Below, one piece after another: positions 41,641 to 50,588 of a stretch of 56,009 bases of DNA. The position numbers were made by a program, and so were the translations under genes. Origin of the DNA: an uncultured Bacteroidales bacterium (GTDB lineage Bacteria > Bacteroidota > Bacteroidia > Bacteroidales > Muribaculaceae); NCBI GenBank assembly GCA_902760865.1, contig CACWID010000031.1, positions 1 to 56,009 of the forward strand, in the 5' to 3' direction. The stretch's first letter is position 1. The number at the start of each line of letters is the position of its first letter. Below the pieces are notes generated by a model. It had not been told where the DNA came from, made no database searches, and saw nothing but the letters and a program-made list of their open reading frames with translations.

Positions 41641-42732
41641 ATGGGAACCAAGAAATCATACCTCCAATCCCTGGGCAGCCTGCAGCTGCTGGCTATCGTG
41701 ATGGTTGTCGTCGGCCACTTCGGCTTCACCGACAATGCGTTCATGAACAGCCTGGGCGTGGGGTTCTGCTTCGTCTATAGCGGCTTCTTTACCGCCCTTC
41801 ACCATCGGTTTGACTCTTCCTACGGGCTGAAGGATCATTGCCGGTTCATGCTCAACAAACTGGTCAAGCTATACCCCCTTCATCTACTGGCGATTGCGCT
41901 CAACATCATTGTCATGTGGAGAAACGGAATGATTCATGACGTGTCCCTCAAGGTGCTGTTCTACCACCTGACATTGCTCAGTTCGTGGATTCCCATCGAC
42001 GACTACTATTTCGGCTACAATCCGGTGGCGTGGTACATCTGTTCGCTGTTTTTCCTGTACCTGATGGCCCCCGTTGTCGTGAGGCTGTTGCGGCGCATTC
42101 CTGTAACCTGTCAAATCCTGATTATCACGGTGTTACTGGTGCTGGAATATATCGGCGGTTACGTTCCTGGCATCGGTCAGGGGCATGGACTCATCGGCAC
42201 CTATTACCTGTATCAGTTCCCGCCCATGAGGCTGCTTGATTTTACCCTGGGAATCATCCTCTTCAACGTCACGCTCACCCCCTGGTGGAGCGACCGCACC
42301 AGCCGCCTGTCATCCCGGTCGAGCACCTTGCTCGAGGTCGCTGCCATAGTGGCGTTCGCAATCCTGTTCTGGCTAGGCAAGACACACCTGAACATCCACT
42401 GTTACAGAGCCTTGTGCGTATCGGCTCCCGCCATCGTCGTGATACTGGCAACCTTCATTCTCACCTCGTCCCATCCGGGCGCTATCTCGCGGGCCTTGTG
42501 TGTCAATCCCTTCCCCTCGCTGTGCAAGGTATCAACCGAGGTTTACCTGCTGCAGTTCTTTGCCTATTTCTCGTTGATGCCCTGGTTCGAGCACGCCCAT
42601 ATCGACCAGAATCCGCTGCTCACTGTGCCCATCACCGTCGTGGCACTTTTCCTGGAATCATACCTGATCCACCGCTACTTCACACAGCCCCTGAACAGGT
42701 TGCTGAGGGGTAAGCGCAAGGCCGCCAATTAA
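41641..42732 (+). CDS. Membrane acyltransferase, acyltransferase-3 family (OafA-like)
   Basis: 363 residues, about ten hydrophobic segments. TM1 carries LLAIVMVVVGHFGF with the conserved histidine of the family; the Arg usually before it (R-x-x-x-R-AxA) is replaced by SLGSLQ. YNPVAWYICSLFFLYLMAP and YLLQFFAYFSLMPWF are typical. Such proteins transfer acetyl or other acyl groups to surface sugars, peptidoglycan or antibiotics; the acceptor is unknown. No glycan cluster is nearby. The start at 41641 was chosen because the best promoter ends 14 nt upstream; a longer frame reads through the duplicated promoter. Confidence 0.85.
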   Translation: MGTKKSYLQSLGSLQLLAIVMVVVGHFGFTDNAFMNSLGVGFCFVYSGFFTALHHRFDSSYGLKDHCRFMLNKLVKLYPLHLLAIALNIIVMWRNGMIHDVSLKVLFYHLTLLSSWIPIDDYYFGYNPVAWYICSLFFLYLMAPVVVRLLRRIPVTCQILIITVLLVLEYIGGYVPGIGQGHGLIGTYYLYQFPPMRLLDFTLGIILFNVTLTPWWSDRTSRLSSRSSTLLEVAAIVAFAILFWLGKTHLNIHCYRALCVSAPAIVVILATFILTSSHPGAISRALCVNPFPSLCKVSTEVYLLQFFAYFSLMPWFEHAHIDQNPLLTVPITVVALFLESYLIHRYFTQPLNRLLRGKRKAAN

Positions 42733-43090
42733 CCGGCCGCGGAGGCTGGTTGCCGAAATCTGAATAAAAATGACAAAATGAAAGCTAAAACGGAGCAAAA
42801 TGCCTGTTTTTTCGTTTTTCCGACAAGAAATACTAGTTTTTCAAAGTGCCCGAAAAAACGCGCATTTCGGCCTCGCTAAAGGTGTAGAAAAAAGGTGGTT
42901 AAAATATTTTGTCAGTAATAAAATAATATCTAATTTTGAGCGCTTTTAATACAACTTGACGACGCCTCAACCATTAAAAAGAACCTTTAATTGTTTTCGG
43001 CTTGCACAAGTTCATGATTAAGCAACCATCTAATTGACAACATTAACGAACTTTTATTAATATTTTAAAAACGTTTTTCGAACTTAAACA
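42733..43090. other. Intergenic region and leader upstream of the citrate lyase operon
   Basis: 358 nt, AT-rich. A weak hairpin (AACCGGC/GCTGGTT) follows the acyltransferase stop. The cit promoter is at 42908-42938, and about 145 nt of leader precede citD. The leader contains repeated CGAACTT words near its end and a short AAAAACGTTTTT palindrome. No regulator gene or known riboswitch was recognised. Confidence 0.5.
42908..42938 (+). promoter_or_regulatory. Promoter of the citrate lyase operon
   Basis: TTTG, 19-nt spacer, TAATTTTG, a perfect consensus. Confidence 0.8.
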
Positions 43091-43372
43091 ATGGAGATCA
43101 AAACGGCAATGGCCGGAACGCTCGAATCCGGCGACATTTTCATCCAGATTGCGCCCAACGACAACGCTGGACTGCACATTGATCTTGACAGCACGGTGGC
43201 CTACCAGTTTGGCGACCAAATCAAGAAAGTTATCACCGAGACCCTGCAGGGCCTGGGCATCGATCAAGCCGAGGTGAAAGCCACGGACAAGGGAGCCCTG
43301 GACTGCACCATCCGCGCCCGCGTAACGGCTGCCGCCGTTCGCGCTACTGGCAAAGACGTGTGGGCCGACTAA
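43091..43372 (+). CDS. citD: Citrate lyase acyl carrier protein (gamma subunit)
   Basis: 93 residues. MEIKTAMAGTLESGDIFIQI matches CitD, and Ser13 in TLES is the attachment point of the phosphoribosyl-dephospho-CoA group (Ser14 in Klebsiella). KGALDCTIRARVTAA is conserved. It carries the acetyl and citryl thioesters during cleavage of citrate to acetate and oxaloacetate. First gene of the operon. Confidence 0.96.
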   Translation: MEIKTAMAGTLESGDIFIQIAPNDNAGLHIDLDSTVAYQFGDQIKKVITETLQGLGIDQAEVKATDKGALDCTIRARVTAAAVRATGKDVWAD

Positions 43373-43411
43373 TTAACACCGAAAAAACCATCTAAAAACG
43401 AGAAAATTGTT

Positions 43412-44317
43412 ATGCAACGACTCAGAAGAACAATGATGTTTGTCCCTGGTAACAACCCGGGAATGATGGCCGACGCCCACATCTATGCACCCGATTCCAT
43501 CATGCTCGACCTCGAGGACTCTGTATCGATGGCCGAGAAGGATGCAGCGCGTCTGCTGGTTCACAACGCACTGAAGACCATTGACTATGGCAACACCGAA
43601 ATGGTGGTACGTATCAACCCGCTGAGCACCCCCTACGGCAAGAAGGATGTCGAGGCCGTGGTAAAGGCCGGTGTTCACGTGATCCGTATGCCCAAGACCG
43701 AGACTGCCGAGGAGGTAAAGGAACTCGAAGAGGAAATCATCAAGGTGGAGACCGAGCTGGGCTGCGTGGGCCGCACCCAGATCATGGCTGCCATCGAGAG
43801 CACGCTGGGCGCACTCAACGCCTATTCTATCGCCACCGCCAGCAAGCGCATGATGGGTATCGCCCTGGGCGCTGAGGACTACTGCGCTAACCTGAAGGCA
43901 CAGCGCACGACGGGCGACTCGCCCTTCTTCGGCATGGAGCTGCAAATGGCTCGTCAGTGCATCGTGACGGCTGCCCGTGCTGCCGGCATCGACGCCCTGG
44001 ACACCGTGTTCAGCAACCTCAACGACATGGACACCTTCCGTCGCGAGGTTGAGATGATTAAGGCTATGGGCTTCGACGGCAAGTCGATCATCAATCCCCG
44101 TCAAATCGAGGTTGTCAATGAGATTTTCGCTCCCAAGGAGAAGGAAATCGAGAAGGCCAAGACCATCATCGCCGCCATCAAGGAAGCCGAGAAGCGCGGC
44201 AGCGGCGTTATTGCCGTCAACGGCAAGATGGTTGACCGCCCCGTGGTTATCAGAGCACAACGTACCATCGACCTGGCCATCGCGTCGGGCATCTTGACAA
44301 AGGAGGACTTAGCATGA
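43412..44317 (+). CDS. citE: Citrate lyase beta subunit (citryl-ACP lyase)
   Basis: 301 residues, TIM-barrel HpcH/CitE family. RRTMMFVPGNNPGMM opens the protein, DSIMLDLEDSV and NPLSTPYG are conserved, and AAIESTLGALNAYSIA and ALGAEDYCANL provide acidic residues for Mg and substrate. It splits citryl-ACP into acetyl-ACP and oxaloacetate. Its stop overlaps the citF start (ATGA). Confidence 0.96.
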   Translation: MQRLRRTMMFVPGNNPGMMADAHIYAPDSIMLDLEDSVSMAEKDAARLLVHNALKTIDYGNTEMVVRINPLSTPYGKKDVEAVVKAGVHVIRMPKTETAEEVKELEEEIIKVETELGCVGRTQIMAAIESTLGALNAYSIATASKRMMGIALGAEDYCANLKAQRTTGDSPFFGMELQMARQCIVTAARAAGIDALDTVFSNLNDMDTFRREVEMIKAMGFDGKSIINPRQIEVVNEIFAPKEKEIEKAKTIIAAIKEAEKRGSGVIAVNGKMVDRPVVIRAQRTIDLAIASGILTKEDLA

Positions 44318-45852
44318 ACAGTATCAAAGATAGAGCAGCCCTGATTGCCGAGGCTGCAAAGCAGATGAATAAGGAAGTCTATAACGACTCCCAGGTGAAG
44401 AAGAACATCACGCCGCGCCATGAGTTGCAGCGCAACTGCGGCAAGGTAGTCACCCTCGAGGAAGCCATCCGCAAGACTGGCCTCAAGGACGGCATGACCA
44501 TCTCGTTCCACCACCACTTCCGCGGCGGTGACAAGGTCATCAACATGGTTGTCGCCAAGCTCGCCGAGATGGGCTTTAAGAACCTGACTCTGGCATCGTC
44601 AAGCTTGATTGACGTGCACGAGCCCCTGATTGAGCACATCAAGAACGGCGTTATCACCCAGTTGCACACCAGCGGCCTGCGCGGCAACCTCGCTACCGAG
44701 GTTTCGCACGGCCTGATGGAGAAGCCCGTCATCTTCCGTTCACACGGTTCGCGCGGCTATGCCATCAAGAGTGGTGAGCTGCACATCGACGTCGCCTTCC
44801 TCGGCGCATCGTCGTGCGACCCCCTGGGCAACGCTGCCGGTTACTCCACCAGCGAGAATGCCAAGAGCATCTGCGGTTCTCTGGGCTACGCCCTGCCCGA
44901 TGCCAAGTATGCCGACCACACCGTCATCCTGACCGATGACCTCGTTGACTATCCCAACCAGCACAGCGCCATCAGCGAGGCTGACGTGGAATATGTCGTT
45001 GTGGTTGACTCTGTCGGCGACTCGAGCAAGATTTCCTCGGGTGCCATCCGCGACACCAAGAACCCGCGCGACATCCTGCTCGCCAAGCAGGCTGCCAAGG
45101 TGGTCATGAACAGTGGCTACTTCGAGAACGGTTTCTCACTGCAGACCGGCTCGGGCGGTGCTTCGCTCGCCGTGACCAAGTACCTGCGCCAGGGTATGAT
45201 CGACAAGGGCATCAAGGCCAGCTTCGCTCTGGGTGGAATCACCAGCCACATGGTCAAGCTGCACCAGGAGGGCCTCATCGGCCGTCTGATCGACGTTCAG
45301 TCGTTTGACAAGGTGGCTGCCGAGTCACTGATGAACGACCCGATGCACAAGAGCGTGTCGGCCAACGAGTATGCCGCCATGCTGGAGCCGGGTTCAGCAA
45401 CCCACTTCCTGGATGTTGTCATCCTGTCGGCCCTCGAGGTTGACGTTAACTTCAACGTCAACGTGCTCGTCGGCAGCGACGGTATCATCCGTGGCGCCAT
45501 CGGCGGACACCCCGACACCGCTCAGGACAGCGCCCTGTCGGTTATCGTATGCCCGCTGCTGCGCGGCCGCATCCCCTGCGTCGTTGACGAGGTGACCACC
45601 CTGATCACCCCGGGCAGCAACGTGGACGTTGTCGTTACCGAGTACGGTATCGCCGTCAACCCCAACCGTCCCGAGATCAAGGAGCGTCTGGTAGCCGCCG
45701 GCCTGAAGGTTGTGGATATCCACGACCTCGCAGCCAAGGCTCGCTCCATCATCGGCAATCCCGCTCCCCTGCCCTTCGGCGACAAGGTGGTGGGCGTCGT
45801 TTTGAACCGCGACGGCTCGGTACAGGATGTAATCAAGAACATCGTTGGCTAA
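44314..45852 (+). CDS. citF: Citrate lyase alpha subunit (citrate:acetyl-ACP transferase)
   Basis: 512 residues, CoA-transferase family I fold. GMTISFHHHFRGGDKV, LGASSCDPLGNAAG, QTGSGGASLAVTKYL and VTEYGIAVNPNRPEI are characteristic CitF segments. It exchanges the acetyl group on CitD for citrate. Coupled to citE by a 4-nt overlap. Confidence 0.96.
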   Translation: MNSIKDRAALIAEAAKQMNKEVYNDSQVKKNITPRHELQRNCGKVVTLEEAIRKTGLKDGMTISFHHHFRGGDKVINMVVAKLAEMGFKNLTLASSSLIDVHEPLIEHIKNGVITQLHTSGLRGNLATEVSHGLMEKPVIFRSHGSRGYAIKSGELHIDVAFLGASSCDPLGNAAGYSTSENAKSICGSLGYALPDAKYADHTVILTDDLVDYPNQHSAISEADVEYVVVVDSVGDSSKISSGAIRDTKNPRDILLAKQAAKVVMNSGYFENGFSLQTGSGGASLAVTKYLRQGMIDKGIKASFALGGITSHMVKLHQEGLIGRLIDVQSFDKVAAESLMNDPMHKSVSANEYAAMLEPGSATHFLDVVILSALEVDVNFNVNVLVGSDGIIRGAIGGHPDTAQDSALSVIVCPLLRGRIPCVVDEVTTLITPGSNVDVVVTEYGIAVNPNRPEIKERLVAAGLKVVDIHDLAAKARSIIGNPAPLPFGDKVVGVVLNRDGSVQDVIKNIVG

Positions 45853-45896
45853 CCCCTCGGGTTTTAGCCTGACACTTACACTATAAGACATCAGCG

Positions 45897-46400
45897 ATGG
45901 AGATTACGCTCGACGCTCTACTGCAAAGCCGTGACAACCGTCACGCGCTACAACAGCAACTGCTCCAGCAGCACCCCGGCGGCACACTCGTGTGCCTCAC
46001 CGTGGTCATGCCCGGCAGCGTCAAGCGTAATCTCTACTCGGTGGTGACCGCACAGGCGGCGCTCACCGCATTGCTCGACCGGCTGGGAGAGCATGTGGTG
46101 GCCACACGTGCCCGCGACCTGGTGACCGGCTATGAGGCCTACCTCATTACCGACTTGCCGGCGCTCGAGGCCAAACGTGTGACTTGTGACATTGAAGACA
46201 GCCACCCGTTAGGGCGGCTGTTCGACATTGATGTCATGGGTGTCGACGGCGTTCCCGTCAGCCGCCAGTCGGTGGGCGGGCAACCTCGCCGCTGCCTGCT
46301 GTGCGACCACGAGTCCCGCTGGTGCATGCGCAACCACAGCCACACCCAGGAGGAGCTGATGGCCCATATCACCAAGCTGGTCAACGACTATGTACGATAA
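45897..46400 (+). CDS. citX: Holo-citrate lyase synthase (apo-CitD phosphoribosyl-dephospho-CoA transferase)
   Basis: 167 residues. RDNRHALQQQLLQQHPGGTLVCLTV and the C-terminal block SHPLGRLFDIDV, QPRRCLLCDHESRWCMRNHSHT match CitX. It loads the prosthetic group on CitD Ser13. It is a separate gene here, while in some bacteria it is fused to CitG. Its 3' end overlaps the next gene by 11 nt. Confidence 0.95.
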   Translation: MEITLDALLQSRDNRHALQQQLLQQHPGGTLVCLTVVMPGSVKRNLYSVVTAQAALTALLDRLGEHVVATRARDLVTGYEAYLITDLPALEAKRVTCDIEDSHPLGRLFDIDVMGVDGVPVSRQSVGGQPRRCLLCDHESRWCMRNHSHTQEELMAHITKLVNDYVR

Positions 46401-48153
46401 CTTTGAAATCTGCGACATGCCGCTCTCGCTCAAGTCCAACAGGACAAGGGTAGAGCGCTTCCTTGCCGACAGTGGCCTGCGCCTTGAGGGCGTGGACTAC
46501 TATGCCGCCGTCACCGACGACGACGGCAACATCATCGCCGGCGGGGGCCTGCAGGGCAACGTCATCAAGTGCATCGCCGTGGGCGAGGCCGCCCGCGATA
46601 CCGGCTTGAGCAACAAGCTCATCAGCCACCTCATCGGCATGGCGACCCAGCAGGGCGCCGACTCGGTCAAGGTCTATACCAAGCCCGGCAACAGCGCCAT
46701 CTTCGAGAGCATGGGATTTACGGTCATTGCCCGTGCGCCCCAAGCCATCCTCATGGAGAACGGCGTGAAGGGCATCGGCCGTTACACCAGCTACCTGCGC
46801 AGCATGCGTGGCGACCGCCCCGACGGGGCCACCGCCATCGTGATGAATGCCAACCCATTCACCCTGGGCCACCGCTACCTAATCCATCTGGCCGCACAGG
46901 AGGCGACGACGCTCTATGTCATCGCTGTGCGCGAGGATCGGTCCGCATTCAGCTATCAGGAGCGCCTGGCCATGATACAGGACGGCTGCAAGAACCTCGA
47001 CAACGTCGTCGTCCTTGAGGGCAGCGACTACGCCATCAGCGAGCTGACGTTCCCCACCTACTTCCTCAAGCAGGTGACCGACGCCACCGACACGCACATC
47101 ACGCTCGACCTGGACCTGTTCGCGCGGCACATCGCGCCCGCCCTGGGCGTCACCGTCCGCGTCGTGGGCAGCGAGCCCATCGATGCCCTGACGGCTCGCT
47201 ACAACGAGCTCATGCTCGAGCAGTTGCCGCCGCGCGGCATCGAGGTCAAGCCCATCGAGCGCCTGATGCTCGACGGCCAGCCCGTCAGCGCGTCGCGTGT
47301 GCGCCAAGCGATGGCCGACGGCTCTTTTTGCATGGCTGGAGCCCTGGTTCCTCAGACCACCGACCCCTACATCATTGCCCACCTGGCCTGCGACGCCTTG
47401 CGTGCCGAGCTCCACACGACCCCCAAGCCCGGCCTGGTGGACCGCAATGACAACGGTGCGCACCGCGACATGGACCTGGCGCTGATGAACAAGAGCATCA
47501 CCGCGCTGCAGCCCTACTTTGTCAAGCTGGCGTTATACGGCAGGTCCTGTGCCGAGGACTACGAGATTCCCGATGGTCAGGAGGTGCGCCGCATCGGCCT
47601 TGAGGCCGAGGAGGCGATGCTCCATGCCACCGGCGGTGTCAACACCCACCGCGGAGCGCTGTTCGCCATGGGGCTGACCACACTGGCGGCCGCATGGTGC
47701 GCGACACGCGACGAGGTGGTGGGTAGCAAGCAGCTGCGTGAAATCATCATGCAGGTGGCCGAACAGTTCAAGCCCACGGCAGGCACCCACGGCAACAATG
47801 CCGTGACTGCCCACCGTGTGTCCGGAGCCCTCGACATGGCTCAGGCGGGCTATGAGCAACTGTTCAACGACTGGCTGCCGGCTTACCGCAGTTACCTTGC
47901 CGAGGATGCCGTGACGGCCCCACAGCGGTTGCTGCTGCTCATCATGAGCCAGCTCGACGACACCAACGTCATCCACCGCGTGGGCTACGACCAGGCCCAG
48001 CAGGTCAAGATCGAAGCCCGCCAGCTGCTCGACAACTACACCGAGCAGGCCATGCAGCAGATGAACCGCGACTATATCGCCCGCAACATCTCGCCCGGCG
48101 GCAGCGCCGACATGGTTGCGCTCACTTTATTTATTCACTCGATATTGAATTAA
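46390..48153 (+). CDS. citC-citG: Fusion of citrate lyase ligase (CitC) and triphosphoribosyl-dephospho-CoA synthase (CitG)
   Basis: 587 residues. Residues 1-320 are CitC: an N-terminal GNAT-like part, then a nucleotidyltransferase with NANPFTLGHRYLIH (His161) and the SASRVR motif (300-305). It acetylates CitD to activate the lyase. Residues about 325-587 are CitG: TTPKPGLVDRNDNGAHRDMD, HATGGVNTHRGALFAMG, GTHGNNAV. It makes the prosthetic group from ATP and dephospho-CoA. The junction (LVPQTTDPYIIAHLACDALR) shows no gap or frameshift, and both halves keep their motifs. Together with citX the operon is complete for making active enzyme. Confidence 0.93.
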   Translation: MYDNFEICDMPLSLKSNRTRVERFLADSGLRLEGVDYYAAVTDDDGNIIAGGGLQGNVIKCIAVGEAARDTGLSNKLISHLIGMATQQGADSVKVYTKPGNSAIFESMGFTVIARAPQAILMENGVKGIGRYTSYLRSMRGDRPDGATAIVMNANPFTLGHRYLIHLAAQEATTLYVIAVREDRSAFSYQERLAMIQDGCKNLDNVVVLEGSDYAISELTFPTYFLKQVTDATDTHITLDLDLFARHIAPALGVTVRVVGSEPIDALTARYNELMLEQLPPRGIEVKPIERLMLDGQPVSASRVRQAMADGSFCMAGALVPQTTDPYIIAHLACDALRAELHTTPKPGLVDRNDNGAHRDMDLALMNKSITALQPYFVKLALYGRSCAEDYEIPDGQEVRRIGLEAEEAMLHATGGVNTHRGALFAMGLTTLAAAWCATRDEVVGSKQLREIIMQVAEQFKPTAGTHGNNAVTAHRVSGALDMAQAGYEQLFNDWLPAYRSYLAEDAVTAPQRLLLLIMSQLDDTNVIHRVGYDQAQQVKIEARQLLDNYTEQAMQQMNRDYIARNISPGGSADMVALTLFIHSILN

Positions 48154-48192
48154 ACAACTCTATATATCAATTAACATTTTCAAAATTTTATC

Positions 48193-50439
48193 ATGGTAGA
48201 ATTAATCAAACAAGGAGTTTACTTAATCAACGGTAACGAAATTCGCACTGATGCAACTGGTCTTCCCACGCCTGACGAGGCTCGTGAGAACACCATCACC
48301 TACGGTATCCTGCGCAGTCACGACGTGGACGGCAGCAAGGGCAAGAAGATGCGCATCCGCTTTGACGCGATGATGTCGCACGACATCACCTACGTGGGCA
48401 TTATCCAAACCGCCCGCGCCAGTGGTCTCGAGAAGTTCCCCCTGCCCTATGCAATGACCAACTGCCACAACTCGCTGTGCGCTGTCGGCGGTACCATCAA
48501 CGAGGATGACCACGTGTTCGGTCTCTCGGCTGCCAAGAAGTACGGCGGTATCTACGTGCCCGCTAACCAGGCCGTTATCCACCAGTTCGCCCGCGAGGCA
48601 ATGGTGAAGTGCGGTAACATGATCCTGGGTAGTGACAGCCACACCCGCTACGGTTCGCTCGGTAACATGGGCGTCGGCGAAGGCGGTGGTGAGCTCGTGA
48701 AGCAACTCCTGCGCAACACTTGGGACATCAACGCTCCCGAGGTTGTCCTGGTATGGTTGGAGGGTGCTCCCCGCAAGGGTGTAGGTCCCCACGATGTTGC
48801 TATCTCGCTCGTTAAGGCTACCTTCGAGAGCGGCTTTGTTAAAAACAAGGTCCTCGAGTTCGCTGGCCCCGGCGTGAAGAACCTGCCCATCGACTTCCGT
48901 AACGGTATCGACATCATGACCACCGAGACCACCTGCTTGAGCTCGATCTGGGTTACTGATGACGAGGTGAAGCACCACTACGAGATCCACAAGCGTCCGG
49001 AGGACTTCAAGGTGCTCCAGCCCGGTGAGGTAGCTTACTATGACAGCATGATCAAGATCGACCTGAGCACTCAGGAGTGTATGATCGCTCTGCCCTACCA
49101 CCCCAGCAACGCTTTCACTATCCACGAGCTGCAGGCTAATCCCGTCGAGATCCTGCGCAAGGTCGAGGAGGACACCAAGAAGCGCTTCGGCGACAAGGTA
49201 CAGTGCGACCTCGTCGACAAGGTGATGAAGGACGGTAAGGTACAGGCCGACCAGGGTATCATCGCTGGCTGCTCGGGCGGTACCTATGACAACCTGAGCG
49301 CTGCTGCCAGCATCATGCGCGGCAAGAGCATCGGTAACGACTACTTCACCATGAGCGCTTATCCCCAGTCGGTTCCCGTCTACATGGCAGCCGTTCGTCA
49401 GCGCATCGTTGAGGAGTTGCTCGAGACTGGTACGATCATCAAGCCCGCCTTCTGCGGTCCTTGCTTCGGTGCCGGTGACGTGCCCAGCAACAATGGCCTG
49501 TCAATCCGCCACACCACCCGTAACTTCCCCAACCGCGAGGGTTCCAAGCCCGGCCAGGGTCAGATTTCGCTGGTTGCCCTGATGGATGCCCGCTCAATCG
49601 CTGCTACCGCAGCTAACGGCGGCGTCATCACCGCTGCTACCGACGTTGACTACACCGACGACCACAAGCCCTACGAGTACGATGCCAAGATCTATGAGCG
49701 CCGCGTTTACTACGGCTTCGAGAAGGAGCAGCCCGACGTCGAGCTGCGCTACGGTCCCAACATCAAGGACTGGCCCAAGATGTATGCTATGGAGGACAAC
49801 ATGCTGCTCGAGCTGGCAGCCGTTATCCACGACAGCGTAACCACCACCGACGAGTTGATCCCCAGCGGTGAGACCTCGAGCTACCGCTCCAACCCGCTGA
49901 AGCTCTCTGAGTTCGCCCTGTCACGCCGCGTGCCCGAGTACGTTGGCCTGAGCAAGCGCATCCAGGCACAGGATCACGAGCGCCGCGACGGCAAGTGCCC
50001 GCAGAACGTCCTCGACGCTCTCGCTAAGGTAGGTGCCAAGCCCGAGAACACCTCGTTCGGTTCTTGCGTATTCGCCCACAAGCCCGGTGACGGTTCCGCC
50101 CGCGAGCAGGCCGCATCGTGCCAGAAGGTGCTCGGCGGTGACGCCAACATCTGCTACGAGTACGCTACCAAGCGCTATCGCAGCAACTGTATCAACTGGG
50201 GTATCGTGCCCTTCACCATCGCTCCCGATGTTGAGTTCAACTACAACCCCGGTGACATGGTATTCGTTCCCGGCATCCGCGAGGCCATCATCAACGGCAA
50301 GGAGGAGATCGATGCCAAGGTTATCGCTGCCGACGGCGTACATGACCTGCACCTGTTCTTCCAGAACCTCACTCCCGACGAGCGCACCATCCTCGCCGAG
50401 GGCTGCCTGATGAACTTCTACGCTTCACAGAAGAAGTAA
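48193..50439 (+). CDS. acnA: Aconitate hydratase, mitochondrial-like Bacteroidetes type
   Basis: 748 residues. The 4Fe-4S ligands are in GCSGG and CGPC; ILGSDSHTRYGSLGNMGVGEGG and SFGSCVFAHKPGDGSAREQ are substrate-binding regions. The C-terminal swivel domain ends with NLTPDERTILAEGCLMN. It isomerises citrate and isocitrate. A mitochondrial-type aconitase next to NADP-ICDH has been reported for Bacteroides fragilis. Here it follows the citrate lyase genes after 39 nt without an obvious promoter, so it may be part of the cit transcript. Confidence 0.95.
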   Translation: MVELIKQGVYLINGNEIRTDATGLPTPDEARENTITYGILRSHDVDGSKGKKMRIRFDAMMSHDITYVGIIQTARASGLEKFPLPYAMTNCHNSLCAVGGTINEDDHVFGLSAAKKYGGIYVPANQAVIHQFAREAMVKCGNMILGSDSHTRYGSLGNMGVGEGGGELVKQLLRNTWDINAPEVVLVWLEGAPRKGVGPHDVAISLVKATFESGFVKNKVLEFAGPGVKNLPIDFRNGIDIMTTETTCLSSIWVTDDEVKHHYEIHKRPEDFKVLQPGEVAYYDSMIKIDLSTQECMIALPYHPSNAFTIHELQANPVEILRKVEEDTKKRFGDKVQCDLVDKVMKDGKVQADQGIIAGCSGGTYDNLSAAASIMRGKSIGNDYFTMSAYPQSVPVYMAAVRQRIVEELLETGTIIKPAFCGPCFGAGDVPSNNGLSIRHTTRNFPNREGSKPGQGQISLVALMDARSIAATAANGGVITAATDVDYTDDHKPYEYDAKIYERRVYYGFEKEQPDVELRYGPNIKDWPKMYAMEDNMLLELAAVIHDSVTTTDELIPSGETSSYRSNPLKLSEFALSRRVPEYVGLSKRIQAQDHERRDGKCPQNVLDALAKVGAKPENTSFGSCVFAHKPGDGSAREQAASCQKVLGGDANICYEYATKRYRSNCINWGIVPFTIAPDVEFNYNPGDMVFVPGIREAIINGKEEIDAKVIAADGVHDLHLFFQNLTPDERTILAEGCLMNFYASQKK

Positions 50440-50450
50440 ATCTTTAAAAA

Positions 50451-50479
50451 CCTGACCCTGGGCATCTGCCCAGGGCAGG
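50451..50479 (+). repeat. Strong hairpin between aconitase and ICDH genes
   Basis: CCTG-A-CCCTGGGC pairs with GCCCAGGG-CAGG (12 bp, one bulged A, loop ATCT). No T-run follows on the plus strand, so it is more likely an mRNA-stabilising or attenuating structure than a terminator. Confidence 0.6.
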
Positions 50480-50481
50480 TT

Positions 50482-50511
50482 GATTAGTGATTAGGGATGA
50501 GTGATTAGAGA
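50482..50511 (+). repeat. Heptanucleotide tandem tract between aconitase and ICDH genes
   Basis: GATTAGN or GATGAGT units start at 50482, 50489, 50496 and 50503, plus a partial unit at 50510, exactly 7 nt apart. Same word family as the tract at 35697. Confidence 0.8.
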
Positions 50512-50588
50512 CACTATCCCTGAGCACGACAACCAATAACAACAAATCATTTTTTATCAATAACAACTGATCACATTAAATTTCAATC

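Noticed and set aside
41489-41701. 70-codon frame with a tandem MKNFIFILFCPWLALPL peptide
   Set aside because: Kept only as a note: it is produced by the promoter duplication and runs out of frame into the acyltransferase gene; no independent support for translation.
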